A DNA stretch of 64,000 bases from Bacteroidales bacterium (GCA_012837935.1 DUQG01000014.1:124001-188000); one strand, 5' to 3'; shown: positions 8,609 to 17,238, counted from the first letter of the stretch. The notes: generated by a model from the sequence alone, not told the origin. A program made the numbers and translations.

Positions 8609-9328
8609 TTATTTTAAGTTTCTATTTTTTATAAAGTCAAATGTGAGTATTGTTAAAGAGAGTAAAGTGCTGATAACCACAATCCCATAATTGTATTCAT
8701 CATATTTGTTGTCAGCTAATGTGTTCACTAACATAATTATAAAAAGTGCCGAATAGACAATCCAAAAGTTTCTAAGAAATAAATAACTCACTCCCAATAA
8801 TAACCCTATAACTCCCATAGTAGCAGCTAATTCAATATCTTGAAGTAATGAATCAATGAAAAAAGATAGAAAGAAAAAGATACTGATCGAAATAATTAAC
8901 AATACGCTATTTATTTTGTTTTTTTCCCAATCTTGTATCGTGTTTGGAATTAATAAAAACGCAAATAATCCAATTCCTAACGACATAGGGAAAAATAGCA
9001 GAATATATTTCAGCATTAAATTCCAAGAATATCTTAACTCAATGACATTAAAAAGAGCTCCCGATAATATTGTTGAAAATAGAATGGCTACAATCAAGAA
9101 AAGATAACCTGCTATTTTGTTTGAAGCGGATTTGTTGTAGTTCCAATGAAATCTGTTCTTTAAAAATATCGGAATAAAAGATCCGATTAGACCTGTAAAA
9201 ACAATAGAAAAAAACAGACTTGATAGTAGTAACTGTTGCGTTTTGATGCTTATCAGTTGAGAAATGCCCCAACCAATATAAAAAACCGCAATCGAAAGGA
9301 TTACTAATGTCGTTGACTTTCTTTTCAT
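8609..9328 (-). CDS. Polytopic membrane protein, unknown
   Basis: 239 residues with about seven hydrophobic helices separated by very short loops, and a basic C-terminal end (FIKNRNLK). I do not recognise a family. It is the first gene of the minus-strand cluster; the next gene starts 9 bp after its stop. CAAAAATA at 9350-9357 reads TATTTTTG on the minus strand, a good -7 box 21 bp before the start, but no -33 element is evident. It may be the sensor or anchor partner of the hydrolase, but that is inference from position only. Confidence 0.7.
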   Translation of the reverse strand: MKRKSTTLVILSIAVFYIGWGISQLISIKTQQLLLSSLFFSIVFTGLIGSFIPIFLKNRFHWNYNKSASNKIAGYLFLIVAILFSTILSGALFNVIELRYSWNLMLKYILLFFPMSLGIGLFAFLLIPNTIQDWEKNKINSVLLIISISIFFFLSFFIDSLLQDIELAATMGVIGLLLGVSYLFLRNFWIVYSALFIIMLVNTLADNKYDEYNYGIVVISTLLSLTILTFDFIKNRNLK

Positions 9329-9565
9329 GTATTTTTATTTAGGTAAATACAAAAATAGTCATCTATCTTAAAACTCTGAAAGAAAAGGTGTTACGTTTCT
9401 GTGAATATTTGTTGAGTTTAAATGCTACTAACTATAACAGAAAAATCTTCTAATGGTTTTATTCTAAACTTGAAAACTATTATTTTTGCATTTGTAAAAA
9501 ATCAGGGCTTTGCTTTTTGGCACATTCCTTGCTTTTTAACAATTAAACCATTAAAAAATGACATT

Positions 9566-10204
9566 ATGAAACGAATAATTTACACATTGCTAATTTCTAT
9601 ATTAGCTTTTCCGAGCATAAATGCACAAAGTAGTAAAGCAGCGACTCAAGTTGTTACTGATATGGTAAATGTGCTTGCAAATAATCCGATACAAACTAAT
9701 TTTGGACTGTTGGTACAAGAAGCAGCCACTAAAAATAAGCATATGATGAACGGTGTTTTTCTTATGCATGGAAATAAGTTTATGCTTGATACCAAAGAGA
9801 TGAAAGTCTATTTTGATGGAACTACGCAATGGGCTTATTCCCCAAGTATCAACGAAGTAACCATCTCTAATCCAACAGAAAAAGAACTTTCCGAGACTAA
9901 TCCTGTAGCGTTGATACAGGCTTATCAAAGCAAGTCAATAATCCGGTTTGCGAAAGGAAATAAGGGTAGGTCGGTACATTTAGTGGAATTAGTACCGAAA
10001 AATAAAAATTCCGATTTTAGAAGCATTATTGTAAAAGTCTCTAAGGCGACAAAATATCCTTTACATATCCAAATGACCGATAAAAAGGGTAATTTAAGCG
10101 CTATTTCGCTGACACAGTTCAGAACAGGCATAGCTACAAACGCCAAAACTTTTACTTTTGATGCGGGTGTCTATAAGGATATAGAAATAAATGATTTAAG
10201 ATAG
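9566..10204 (+). CDS. LolA-like outer-membrane lipoprotein carrier protein
   Basis: A 212-residue secreted protein. MKRIIYTLLISILAFPSINAQ is a clean signal peptide, which fixes the start at 9566; a longer frame from 9422 adds 48 residues of non-protein-like sequence. The mature part has the LolA/LolB half-barrel pattern: GVFLMHGNKFMLDT, then VYFDGTTQWAYSPSINEVTI, and a C-terminal NAKTFTFDAGVYKDIEINDLR. LolA carries lipoproteins across the periplasm; Bacteroidota often carry several LolA-like proteins, so the exact role is uncertain. A terminator hairpin follows at 10228. Confidence 0.8.
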   Translation: MKRIIYTLLISILAFPSINAQSSKAATQVVTDMVNVLANNPIQTNFGLLVQEAATKNKHMMNGVFLMHGNKFMLDTKEMKVYFDGTTQWAYSPSINEVTISNPTEKELSETNPVALIQAYQSKSIIRFAKGNKGRSVHLVELVPKNKNSDFRSIIVKVSKATKYPLHIQMTDKKGNLSAISLTQFRTGIATNAKTFTFDAGVYKDIEINDLR

Positions 10205-10218
10205 TCATAAAAAAATAT

Positions 10219-10226
10219 TAACTTTG
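10219..10226 (+). promoter_or_regulatory. Possible trxB -7 box (TAACTTTG)
   Basis: Matches TAnnTTTG; the upstream partner is only TTTA with 21-bp spacing. A start about 7 bp downstream would fall inside the left arm of the terminator at 10228, so the hairpin would not form in that transcript. Confidence 0.4.
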
Positions 10227-10227
10227 C

Positions 10228-10262
10228 GCATTGATATCAATTGTTGGTATCAATGCTTTTTT
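10228..10262 (+). terminator. Terminator after the LolA-like gene
   Basis: GCATTGATA and TATCAATGC form a 9-bp stem with an 11-base loop, followed by six T. It lies 24 bp after the LolA-like stop. Confidence 0.7.
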
Positions 10263-10290
10263 ATTTTAGTAACTTAATAAACAAAAATAT

Positions 10291-11232
10291 ATGAATGAAA
10301 AACAAAGATGCCTTATTATAGGTTCAGGACCAGCCGGATATACGGCAGCAATCTATGCAGCGAGAGCTAACTTAGCACCTGTACTGTATGAAGGATTGCA
10401 ACCGGGCGGACAGCTAACTACCACAACTGATGTAGAAAATTTTCCGGGATATCCGGAAGGAATTACAGGACCGGAATTGATGGAAGACTTAAAAAAGCAA
10501 GCTACACGTTTCGGTGCAGATATTCGTTACGGAATGGTTACTTCGGTTGATTTTTCTGCGGCACCTTACAAGGTTACTGTGGATAATGAGAAAACCATTG
10601 AGACTGAGACGGTTATTGTTGCAACAGGTGCTACAGCTAAATATTTAGGATTACCGGATGAGACAAAATATGCAGGTGGAGGTGTGTCTGCCTGTGCTAC
10701 TTGTGACGGATTTTTCTATCGCAATATGAAAGTAGCTGTTGTTGGTGGTGGCGATACTGCAGCGGAAGAAGCAATGTATCTGTCCAATATCGCTGAAAAA
10801 GTATATCTGATTATTCGTAAAGATTATATGCGTGCATCTCAAATTATGCAAGATCGCGTAATGAACAACCCGAAAATCGAAGTGCTTTTCGAGCATGAAA
10901 TCGTTGGTTTGACAGGCGATAGGGTAGTGCAAGGTGCCGATTTGGTAAAACGTCGTGGCAAAGAAGACGAGGAAAAAGTTCACATTGAGATTGATGGATT
11001 CTTCTTAGCTATTGGGCACAAGCCTAATTCTGATATTTTCAAACCGTATCTTGAAACAGATGAAGTTGGTTATATTAAAACCATTCCGGGAACACCAAAA
11101 ACAGCCATTCCGGGTGTTTTTGCGGCAGGTGATGTGGCGGATCCGCATTATCGTCAAGCTGTTACAGCAGCCGGAACAGGTTGTCAAGCAGCCATTGAGG
11201 CGGAAAGATACTTAACCGAAAAAGGTTTGTAA
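10291..11232 (+). CDS. trxB: Thioredoxin reductase
   Basis: NADPH-dependent flavoenzyme that reduces thioredoxin. The 313-residue protein has the FAD loop GSGPAGYTAAIYAARA from residue 11, the redox pair CATC at 135-138, the NADPH loop VVGGGDTAAEEA after 148 and the C-terminal FAD motif GVFAAGDVAD. Order, length and motifs match low-molecular-weight bacterial TrxB. It appears to be transcribed alone. Confidence 0.97.
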   Translation: MNEKQRCLIIGSGPAGYTAAIYAARANLAPVLYEGLQPGGQLTTTTDVENFPGYPEGITGPELMEDLKKQATRFGADIRYGMVTSVDFSAAPYKVTVDNEKTIETETVIVATGATAKYLGLPDETKYAGGGVSACATCDGFFYRNMKVAVVGGGDTAAEEAMYLSNIAEKVYLIIRKDYMRASQIMQDRVMNNPKIEVLFEHEIVGLTGDRVVQGADLVKRRGKEDEEKVHIEIDGFFLAIGHKPNSDIFKPYLETDEVGYIKTIPGTPKTAIPGVFAAGDVADPHYRQAVTAAGTGCQAAIEAERYLTEKGL

Positions 11233-11350
11233 GGTTTAGTTTTGAAAGTCAATATTTAGTTAGTTTGTTTTGACTTGTTATTTTTTACATATAAAACCAT
11301 TAAAACGAACAAAAAATCATTCTTTTTTAAATAAAACTACGAATATGACG

Positions 11351-11377
11351 AATTACACGAATAAAATTCGTGTAATT
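11351..11377. repeat. Perfect 12-bp inverted repeat
   Basis: AATTACACGAAT, loop AAA, ATTCGTGTAATT. The neighbouring AATTTGTGCAATTTG resembles the reverse complement of the family B lead sequence, so this may be a rearranged family B relic. Confidence 0.7.
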
Positions 11378-11474
11378 TGTGCAATTTGTAGTTAAAATAA
11401 ATCAAGAACTTTCTGTTGTGGTTAAAGTCAAGGCGACTTTAGTTTTAAGATTTTGATAAATTGTATATTAAGTA

Positions 11475-11487
11475 TTCCCTGCGGGAA
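11475..11487. repeat. Family C hairpin copy 1
   Basis: TTCCC-TGC-GGGAA. About 70 bp of flanking sequence to the right, including the TTAGAAACAAAT block, resembles the sequence right of the copy at 47990-48002. Confidence 0.65.
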
Positions 11488-11540
11488 AGTATTTATAAAA
11501 AATCTGAGTGTCATTTAGAAACAAATAGGGTTACAGATAT

Positions 11541-11569
11541 AAAAAAAGCAGCCATTATGCTGCTTTTTT
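11541..11569. terminator. Terminator of the HTH gene
   Basis: AAAAAAGCAGC, loop CATTAT, GCTGCTTTTTT. It lies 20 bp past the stop of the minus-strand HTH gene and is symmetric enough to work in both directions. Confidence 0.8.
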
Positions 11570-11588
11570 CATTAATAATTTCTATCAA

Positions 11589-11858
11589 TTATTCTTCTTC
11601 TTTTTCTTCTTCGCTAATTCCGAGCATTCGCAGAGCTACGTCCAGAATTGTGGTGTCATCTAATAATACCAATCCGCCATCCGGTCCCGGTTCAATGTGT
11701 ACGCCTACACTTTTACCTTCATCGTAGTCAGACCCGCCGAAGTAATTTTTTACTGTTTCTTTTTCCAGGCCAAGCTCTTCGGCAATCTTGGCCATACTAC
11801 CGCTTGGCAGAGCATCTTTAATTTTGCGTAACTCGTTAAATGTTATTGTCTTACTCAT
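11589..11858 (-). CDS. Small helix-turn-helix DNA-binding protein
   Basis: An 89-residue protein. FNELRKIKDALPSGSMAKIAEELGLEKETVKNYFGG is a helix-turn-helix, with AKIAEELGLEKETVKNYF as the core. The middle GVHIEPGPDGGLVLLDDTTILDVALRMLG is a conserved acidic tail that I recall from a Bacteroidota DNA-binding protein of unknown regulon. The start at 11858 (MSKTITF) removes 15 poorly protein-like residues of a longer frame. It is monocistronic with its own terminator. Confidence 0.8.
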   Translation of the reverse strand: MSKTITFNELRKIKDALPSGSMAKIAEELGLEKETVKNYFGGSDYDEGKSVGVHIEPGPDGGLVLLDDTTILDVALRMLGISEEEKEEE

Positions 11859-12073
11859 AGTACACAATATTTTATGGTTAATAAATTTGTTCGTAATTTT
11901 CAAATGATAAACTTAGTACATATTTTTTGAATATCCAAATGAAGAAGTGAGAAAAAATAATAATTTTTCATAAATAAATTTCAGTTTATTCTTATTTGTG
12001 TGATATTCAGTGTGTTTTGTAATTGATAGAATGAAAGCCAGTAAAAACATCAGAGTTTATAGTTTTATTTTTT

Positions 12074-12141
12074 AGCATTAAGAAGTTCAGGTTTTATTAA
12101 GCGCTCTTAATGCTTCTAAATTTCTTAATAATCTTAATGTT
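12074..12141. repeat. Dispersed inverted repeat, family A copy 2
   Basis: Starts AGCATTAAGA and ends TCTTAATGT, with a second internal complementary pair AGCATTAAG/CTTAATGCT. It lies in the gap between the HTH gene and the M20 peptidase (11859-12202), where I see no gene. Confidence 0.65.
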
Positions 12142-12167
12142 ACAGCTAATAGCCACTAAATGACAGG

Positions 12168-12205
12168 CTTCTATCTACCATCTACCGTCTTTTATCTACC
12201 AATTA
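12168..12205. repeat. Heptad array starting at the M20 peptidase stop
   Basis: Read on the minus strand directly after the TAA stop: TTGGTAG, ATAAAAG, ACGGTAG, ATGGTAG, ATAGAAG. The first and fourth units are identical to the first two units of the array at 15928. Confidence 0.75.
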
Positions 12206-13558
12206 ACAATACTGATTGTAAAATTCTACAATGGTTTCCATTCCTTTTCTGTAAAGGTCAATTTGGAAATGCTCGTTTGGTGAGTGAATAGCATTGCTTT
12301 CTAATCCAAAGCCCATCAAAATAGGTGTAACACCCAGAACTTTTTGGAATGTAGGTATTATGCCGATACTTCCGCCTCTGCGAACAGGAAGTGGACGTTT
12401 GCCAAATCCCTTTTCGTAGGCTTTTTCAGCAGCTTTGTATGCCTTGGAATCAATAGGACAAACATAACTCTCGGCACCGTGCAGATAGGTAACTTTGATG
12501 TCGATATGTTTTGGTGTAATTTTTTTCAAGTGCTTTTCTACCAATTTAGCTATCTTGTCCGACTTTTGATTTGGGACTAAGCGAGCCGAAAGTTTAGCGT
12601 ATGCTTTGGAAGGAAGTACGGTTTTACTGCCTTCGCCGATGTAACCGCCCCAAATTCCGCACAAATCCATTGTAGGACGAATTCCGGTGCGCTCAATGGT
12701 TGAGTAGGATTTTTCACCAAAGAGATGTTTTATACCTAAGTCTTTTTTGTATTCTTCTTTGTCGAACGGAATTTCAGCAATTAAGTCGCGTTCTTTTTTA
12801 GAAACTTTTTCTACATCATCATAAAATCCGGGAACGGTGATTTTACCGTCTTTATCGATTAGCTGAGCCAATATTTTTGCAAGTTCGTTGATTGGATTGG
12901 CTACTGCACCACCGAAAATTCCTGAGTGCAAATCACGGTTAGCTGCTGTAACTTCAATTTCCCAATAAGATAAGCCCCGCAAACCGGTAGTAATACTTGG
13001 CAAGTCAGCGGACAACATGCTGGTATCAGAAACTAAAATCGTGTCGCAAGCGAGCATTTTTTTGTTTTTCTTGCAGAAATCTTCCAAGCTCGGCGAGCCA
13101 ATCTCTTCTTCGCCTTCCAAAATAAATTTTACATTGCATTTTAGCTGGTTGGTTCTTACCAAATATTCAAATGCTTTCGCATGTAGGAAAGACTGACCTT
13201 TATCGTCGTCGGCACCGCGTGCATATAATTTACCGTCGCGGATAGCAGGCTCGAATGGTGGCGTTTCCCAAAGTTCAAGCGGTTCGGCAGGCATCACGTC
13301 GTAGTGACCGTAAACCATTACGGTAGGCAGTTTCGGGTCAATTGATTTCGTAGCAAAAACCACCGGATTGCCTTTGGTTTCCAAAATCTCAGCCGTATCC
13401 ACACCCGCTTCCAGTAGCAGTTCTTTCCAACGAGCAGCACATCTTTTGATTTCATCTTTCTTGTCGGTTTGCGCGCTGATGCTTGGAATGCGAATTAAAC
13501 TAAATAGTTCTTCAAAAAAACGAGCTTCATTTTCTTTAATGTAGTCTTTGATTTCCAT
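12203..13558 (-). CDS. M20-family dipeptidase
   Basis: Zinc metallopeptidase of 451 residues, likely a cytosolic dipeptidase or carnosinase-type enzyme. Two-zinc ligands are visible in order: His in YGHYDVMP, Asp in ARGADDDKGQ, the Glu pair in LEGEEEIGSPS, Asp in VSDTSM, and the C-terminal His in IHSPNEHF. A dimerisation domain sits between. I start at 13558 (MEIKDYIKENEARFF); a longer frame to 13765 includes 69 residues encoded by a dispersed repeat. Divergent from the TetR-RND operon. Confidence 0.92.
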   Translation of the reverse strand: MEIKDYIKENEARFFEELFSLIRIPSISAQTDKKDEIKRCAARWKELLLEAGVDTAEILETKGNPVVFATKSIDPKLPTVMVYGHYDVMPAEPLELWETPPFEPAIRDGKLYARGADDDKGQSFLHAKAFEYLVRTNQLKCNVKFILEGEEEIGSPSLEDFCKKNKKMLACDTILVSDTSMLSADLPSITTGLRGLSYWEIEVTAANRDLHSGIFGGAVANPINELAKILAQLIDKDGKITVPGFYDDVEKVSKKERDLIAEIPFDKEEYKKDLGIKHLFGEKSYSTIERTGIRPTMDLCGIWGGYIGEGSKTVLPSKAYAKLSARLVPNQKSDKIAKLVEKHLKKITPKHIDIKVTYLHGAESYVCPIDSKAYKAAEKAYEKGFGKRPLPVRRGGSIGIIPTFQKVLGVTPILMGFGLESNAIHSPNEHFQIDLYRKGMETIVEFYNQYC

Positions 13559-13648
13559 GATACTTTTATATTTTTCTAAGTTTGTTGTAAATTTTCTTTT
13601 TACCTTAATATCAAACGTCAATAATATGGTTTTGTTGTTTATATAACA

Positions 13649-13728
13649 GAACACAAATATCGCAAATTCCACAAATAAACACAAATTTATTTTCAGTTGG
13701 GTGCGTCGGTTTCCAGCCGGCGATTTTT
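13649..13728. repeat. Family B dispersed hairpin element, copy 1
   Basis: A lead of short CACAAAT-type repeats, then ACACAAATTTATTTTCAG, a G run and the hairpin CGTCGG, 7-base loop, CCGGCG (13704-13722). The lead matches copies at 20722 and 41618. Confidence 0.7.
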
Positions 13729-13776
13729 GTTTGAATTTTGATTTATTTAAAAATGATTTTTGCATCCGTTTTTAGG

Positions 13777-13816
13777 AAAATAGGAAACTTTAATACTTTT
13801 AAGGTTTCCTATTTTT
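13777..13816. terminator. Strong hairpin with T run between divergent genes
   Basis: AAAATAGGAAACTTTAA pairs with TTAAGGTTTCCTATTTT with one mismatch. It looks like a bidirectional terminator, yet the genes on both sides point away from it. Confidence 0.6.
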
Positions 13817-13891
13817 ATTTTTAATTGTCCGATTATCAGCAATGTAATAAAAATGCAATATTTATTTAACAAAAATTATACTTAAAATATA

Positions 13892-13921
13892 TTGTGGTGC
13901 TGTATATATTATATAAATTTG
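13892..13921 (+). promoter_or_regulatory. Promoter of the tetR-RND operon
   Basis: TTG at 13892-13894, a 19-bp spacer and TAAATTTG at 13914-13921, an exact fit to the Bacteroidota -33/-7 pattern. The expected start at about 13928 is 16 bp before the tetR ATG. The spacer contains the alternating TATATATTATATA, a possible autoregulatory site. Confidence 0.75.
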
Positions 13922-13943
13922 CAACTAATTTTTAGTTTTTAAG

Positions 13944-14540
13944 ATGGAAACTCTCTCTGAAAATATTGTGAAAGTAGCTTGTCCGAAGTTTTTGCAGTTC
14001 AGGATAAGAAGTATATCTGTGGATGATATTTGTGCTGATTTACGCATCTCAAAGAAAACCTTTTACTGTACTTTTTCCAGTAAAGAGGATTTGGTAGAAG
14101 CGGTCTTGAATTATCAGATGGACATGGTGCAAGAGAATTTTGATAAATTACAGCGAAATAAAAATGCAATTGATGCTTTGGTATTGATTATAAATGAGGT
14201 TAAGAAGCATACCAAAGACAATATTTCAGCATTTTATTACGATTTGGAAAAATACTATCCTGTTATTTTTGCTTACTACAAAGAAAAACGAACCCAGTTT
14301 ATTCATGAAAGTTTTGAAGCCAATTTGCGTCAGGGAATTGCCGAAGGCTATTATCGTGAGGATGTGGATATCGAAATGGGGTCGATTTTCCATGCGGTAC
14401 AGTTGAGTAGTATGAAAGTTACAATGGAAATGTTTCCGAAAACATCTTTCAAAAGGCTGACCGGATTTTATATAGATGTACTTGTAAGGCTTATAACCAA
14501 CGAAAAAGGCTTGCAATACGTTCAAGAGCGAATAAGATAA
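13944..14540 (+). CDS. TetR/AcrR-family transcriptional regulator
   Basis: 198 residues. The N-terminal helix-turn-helix is ISVDDICADLRISKKTFYCTFSSKEDLVEAVL (residues 23-54), followed by an all-helical ligand domain rich in aromatic residues. Position as first gene of an RND efflux operon with a short leader is typical of a ligand-responsive autorepressor. The inducer cannot be predicted. It is 46 bp from the outer-membrane factor gene. Confidence 0.9.
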   Translation: METLSENIVKVACPKFLQFRIRSISVDDICADLRISKKTFYCTFSSKEDLVEAVLNYQMDMVQENFDKLQRNKNAIDALVLIINEVKKHTKDNISAFYYDLEKYYPVIFAYYKEKRTQFIHESFEANLRQGIAEGYYREDVDIEMGSIFHAVQLSSMKVTMEMFPKTSFKRLTGFYIDVLVRLITNEKGLQYVQERIR

Positions 14541-14586
14541 ACTAAATTTTTAAGAAAAATAGAACAATAATATCATAGCATAAAAG

Positions 14587-15927
14587 ATGAGAAAACTAAC
14601 ATTTGTTTTTGCTGCGATGTGTCTGATGATGTTTCAGCAAACAAAAGCACAAGATACATTAAAATTAACGTTGCCACAGGCATTGGAAATAGCCCTGAGC
14701 GAAAGCCCGACGATTAAAGTTGCCGATATGGAAATTGAGCGGGTGGACTATTCCAAAAAAAGTGCCTGGTATACGATGATTCCTAACTTGGAAGCTTCGG
14801 CACAGCACTCACAATTTCTTGTTCCTGCCAAAATGAGCATGATGGGACAATTGATGGATTCGCCTACCAGTTTTAATACCAATATGTCGGCGACTCTTTC
14901 ATTGCCGCTTTTTGCGCCTGCGCTCTGGAAAAGCATTGAAATGACTTCGCTGGATATGCAGTTGGCTCATGAAAAGGCAAAAGCATCCCGTGAAACTTTG
15001 CGTCAGGAAGTTAGCAAAGCTTACTACACAGTGCTGGTGGTGCAAGATTCCTACAAAGTGCTTCAAGACGGATATGAACTGACCAAGAAAAACGTTGAGT
15101 TGGCCAAAAAAGGTTATGAAGTAGGTGCATTGGCGGCATACGATTATATTTCTGCCGAAGTTCAAATGAACAATATGCTGCCTAATTTGATGCAAGCTGA
15201 AAACGGAATTAATCAAGCCAAAGCCTATTTGAAAATATTAATGGGTTTAGACGTTACTATTCCGATTAAAGTTCTTAATACGCTTACAGATTTTGAAGGC
15301 AATATTAAAGCAATAAGCAGTCTGGATGAAATAAACTTGGAAAATAATACCGACTTGAAACAGTTGGAAATCGGACATCAGCAACTGTTGAAGTCTATAG
15401 AACTGCAACGCACACAGCGAATGCCTACTTTGGCTGCTTTTGGACAATATGGTTATAGCGGAATGGGTACCAAAGAAACCATGCTTAATTTTGGTGGAAT
15501 GCCAATCAAAGTGGATGCAAGAAGTGACTGGTATCCACAAGGATTGATTGTTGGATTACAACTGCGTGTACCTATCACAGGAATTTTTACAGGTGCTGTA
15601 AAAGAAAAACAGTTGAGAGTGCAAGAAGAGATGCTATTTTTCCAACGCGACCAAGCTACCAATGCACTGAAACTACAAGCTAAAACGGCTTTGGATAATA
15701 TGAATAAGGCTGTGCAACAAGTTAAAGCAGCCCAAAACAGCGTAAGTCTTTCGGAAAAAGCCTACAATATTTCATCTAAAAGATACGAAAACGGTGCCGG
15801 AACGATGTTGGAATTGCAAAACGCGTCTTTGGCGATTACACAATCTAAACTATCTTATCATCAGGCACTTTCAGAATATTTGAATGCAAAAGCTGACTTA
15901 GAAAAAATCATTGGAAAAGAGATTTAG
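14587..15927 (+). CDS. TolC-family outer-membrane efflux protein
   Basis: 446 residues with signal peptide MRKLTFVFAAMCLMMFQQTKA, then the duplicated OEP pattern: LPQALEIALSESPTIKVADMEIE at the N-terminus of repeat one, and long coiled-coil helices with VSKAYYTVLVVQDSYKVLQDGYELTKKN and LSEKAYNISSKRYENGAGTMLELQNA. It forms the trimeric outer-membrane duct for the pump encoded next. A heptad array starts immediately after its TAG. Confidence 0.93.
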   Translation: MRKLTFVFAAMCLMMFQQTKAQDTLKLTLPQALEIALSESPTIKVADMEIERVDYSKKSAWYTMIPNLEASAQHSQFLVPAKMSMMGQLMDSPTSFNTNMSATLSLPLFAPALWKSIEMTSLDMQLAHEKAKASRETLRQEVSKAYYTVLVVQDSYKVLQDGYELTKKNVELAKKGYEVGALAAYDYISAEVQMNNMLPNLMQAENGINQAKAYLKILMGLDVTIPIKVLNTLTDFEGNIKAISSLDEINLENNTDLKQLEIGHQQLLKSIELQRTQRMPTLAAFGQYGYSGMGTKETMLNFGGMPIKVDARSDWYPQGLIVGLQLRVPITGIFTGAVKEKQLRVQEEMLFFQRDQATNALKLQAKTALDNMNKAVQQVKAAQNSVSLSEKAYNISSKRYENGAGTMLELQNASLAITQSKLSYHQALSEYLNAKADLEKIIGKEI

Positions 15928-16004
15928 TTGGTAGATGGTAGTCGGAAGACGGTTGAGATGAAATATAAGATATAAGAGATAAAATATAAAAGGGTAAAAT
16001 ATTT
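15928..16004. repeat. Heptad array starting at the outer-membrane factor stop
   Basis: Eleven 7-bp units from the base after the stop: TTGGTAG, ATGGTAG, TCGGAAG, ACGGTTG, AGATGAA, ATATAAG, ATATAAG, AGATAAA, ATATAAA, AGGGTAA, AATATTT. It ends 18 bp before the next start codon. Confidence 0.8.
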
Positions 16005-16022
16005 AAATAAAAATATCAGAAC

Positions 16023-17117
16023 ATGAAACTTAAAAATTTGCTTCTACTTAGCTTATTTACTCTGTCCGTGGGAATGATTTCTTGCGGTGGAAAGCAAACA
16101 ACAGAAGAAACGGATGCTGAAACAGCAAAACCGACTGTGAAATTGGCTCAGGTTTTTGAACGCGGCGTTCCGCAAATCGCTGAATTTACGGCTACTATTC
16201 AACCGCAAGTTAAAAACAGCATTGCACCTACAACACCCGGCAGAATTCGCCAAATTATGGTGGATATAGGTTCGAATGTAAGTAAAGGACAACGTTTAGT
16301 TCAAATGGATGCAGTTAATCTTGAAAATTACCAAACTCAGATTACCAACCTACGTCAAAATTACAACCGTTTGTTGGCGTTGTATCAGGTGGGTGGCGTG
16401 TCTAAGCAAGACCTTGACAATATGAAAACCCAACTTGACCAAGCAGAAGCTTCAATGAAATCATTGCAAGAAAACACCTATTTGGTTAGTCCGATAAGTG
16501 GTGTTGTTACGGCAAAGAACTACGATAATGGCGATTTATTTAATGGACAATTTCCGGTGCTTACCGTGATGCAGATAAATCCGTTGAAAGCGGTGGTGAA
16601 TGTTTCTGAAACTTATTTTCCGCTTGTAAAAAATGGCTTGACGGTAGATATTAGTTTTGATGCATTCCCGAATGAGCGTTTTAGCGGAACTGTAAATAAA
16701 ATCTATCCTACTGTGGATGAGATGACAAGGACTTTCGGTGTGGAAATTCGTATGAATAATCCGGGGAATAAAATTCGCCCCGGGATGTATGCACGTGTAA
16801 CAATGAATTTGGGAACGCAGTCACGTGTTGTCGTGCCGGATCAGGCTGTTGTGAAGCAAGTAGGTTCGGGCTCTAAATTCGTGTATGTATATAAAGACGG
16901 AAAAGTAAGTTTCACAGAAGTGCAGTTAGGACAGCGTTTGGATACAGAGTATGAACTTATTTCAGGTGTTTCGAACGGTGCACAAGTAGTTGTGGCGGGT
17001 CAAGCTCGCCTAAGCGATGGCGTGGAAGTGGAAATTGCAGATGATTCGAAAGCAAAAAATCAGTCTGCAAAACAAAAAACACAATCTGACACTATAAAAA
17101 CCGAAGCGAAAAAGTAA
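16023..17117 (+). CDS. RND efflux periplasmic adaptor (MFP) lipoprotein
   Basis: 364 residues with a lipoprotein signal ending at Cys21 (VGMISCGG). The biotinyl-lipoyl halves flank a short hairpin: IRQIMVDIGSNVSKGQRLVQMD and LVSPISGVVTAKNYDNGDLF. The beta-barrel and membrane-proximal domains follow, with the family motif RPGMYARVTM. It links the inner-membrane pump to the TolC-type duct. The hairpin between the lipoyl halves is short, as in many Bacteroidota adaptors. Confidence 0.93.
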   Translation: MKLKNLLLLSLFTLSVGMISCGGKQTTEETDAETAKPTVKLAQVFERGVPQIAEFTATIQPQVKNSIAPTTPGRIRQIMVDIGSNVSKGQRLVQMDAVNLENYQTQITNLRQNYNRLLALYQVGGVSKQDLDNMKTQLDQAEASMKSLQENTYLVSPISGVVTAKNYDNGDLFNGQFPVLTVMQINPLKAVVNVSETYFPLVKNGLTVDISFDAFPNERFSGTVNKIYPTVDEMTRTFGVEIRMNNPGNKIRPGMYARVTMNLGTQSRVVVPDQAVVKQVGSGSKFVYVYKDGKVSFTEVQLGQRLDTEYELISGVSNGAQVVVAGQARLSDGVEVEIADDSKAKNQSAKQKTQSDTIKTEAKK

Positions 17118-17238
17118 ACAATCACTTTTTTACGTTATAAAGGTTTACAAAGTTAGTTAAATAGATTTTGATAGATGTTACTGCCTTTTTGAAACAATAA
17201 TAGGTGTAAATGTTTTTCATAAAAAAAATAGATAAACA

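Larger units (their letters stand above)
11233..11588. other. Gene-free gap after trxB
   Basis: Holds a perfect 12-bp-stem hairpin (11351-11377), a family C hairpin (11475-11487) and a terminator (11541-11569). Short open frames here are not protein-like. Confidence 0.6.
13559..13943. other. Divergent spacer between M20 peptidase and tetR
   Basis: Contains a family B element (13649-13728), a long hairpin with a T run (13777-13816) and the tetR promoter (13892-13921). No protein-coding gene is credible. Confidence 0.6.

Noticed and set aside
11461-11727. Plus-strand frame of 88 codons
   Set aside because: It runs antisense through the HTH gene and the terminator, and is rich in Ser/Asn without any motif.
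13559-13765. Possible 69-residue N-terminal extension of the M20 peptidase
   Set aside because: It is encoded by the family B repeat and AT-rich spacer, is unlike the family, and the enzyme is complete from 13558.
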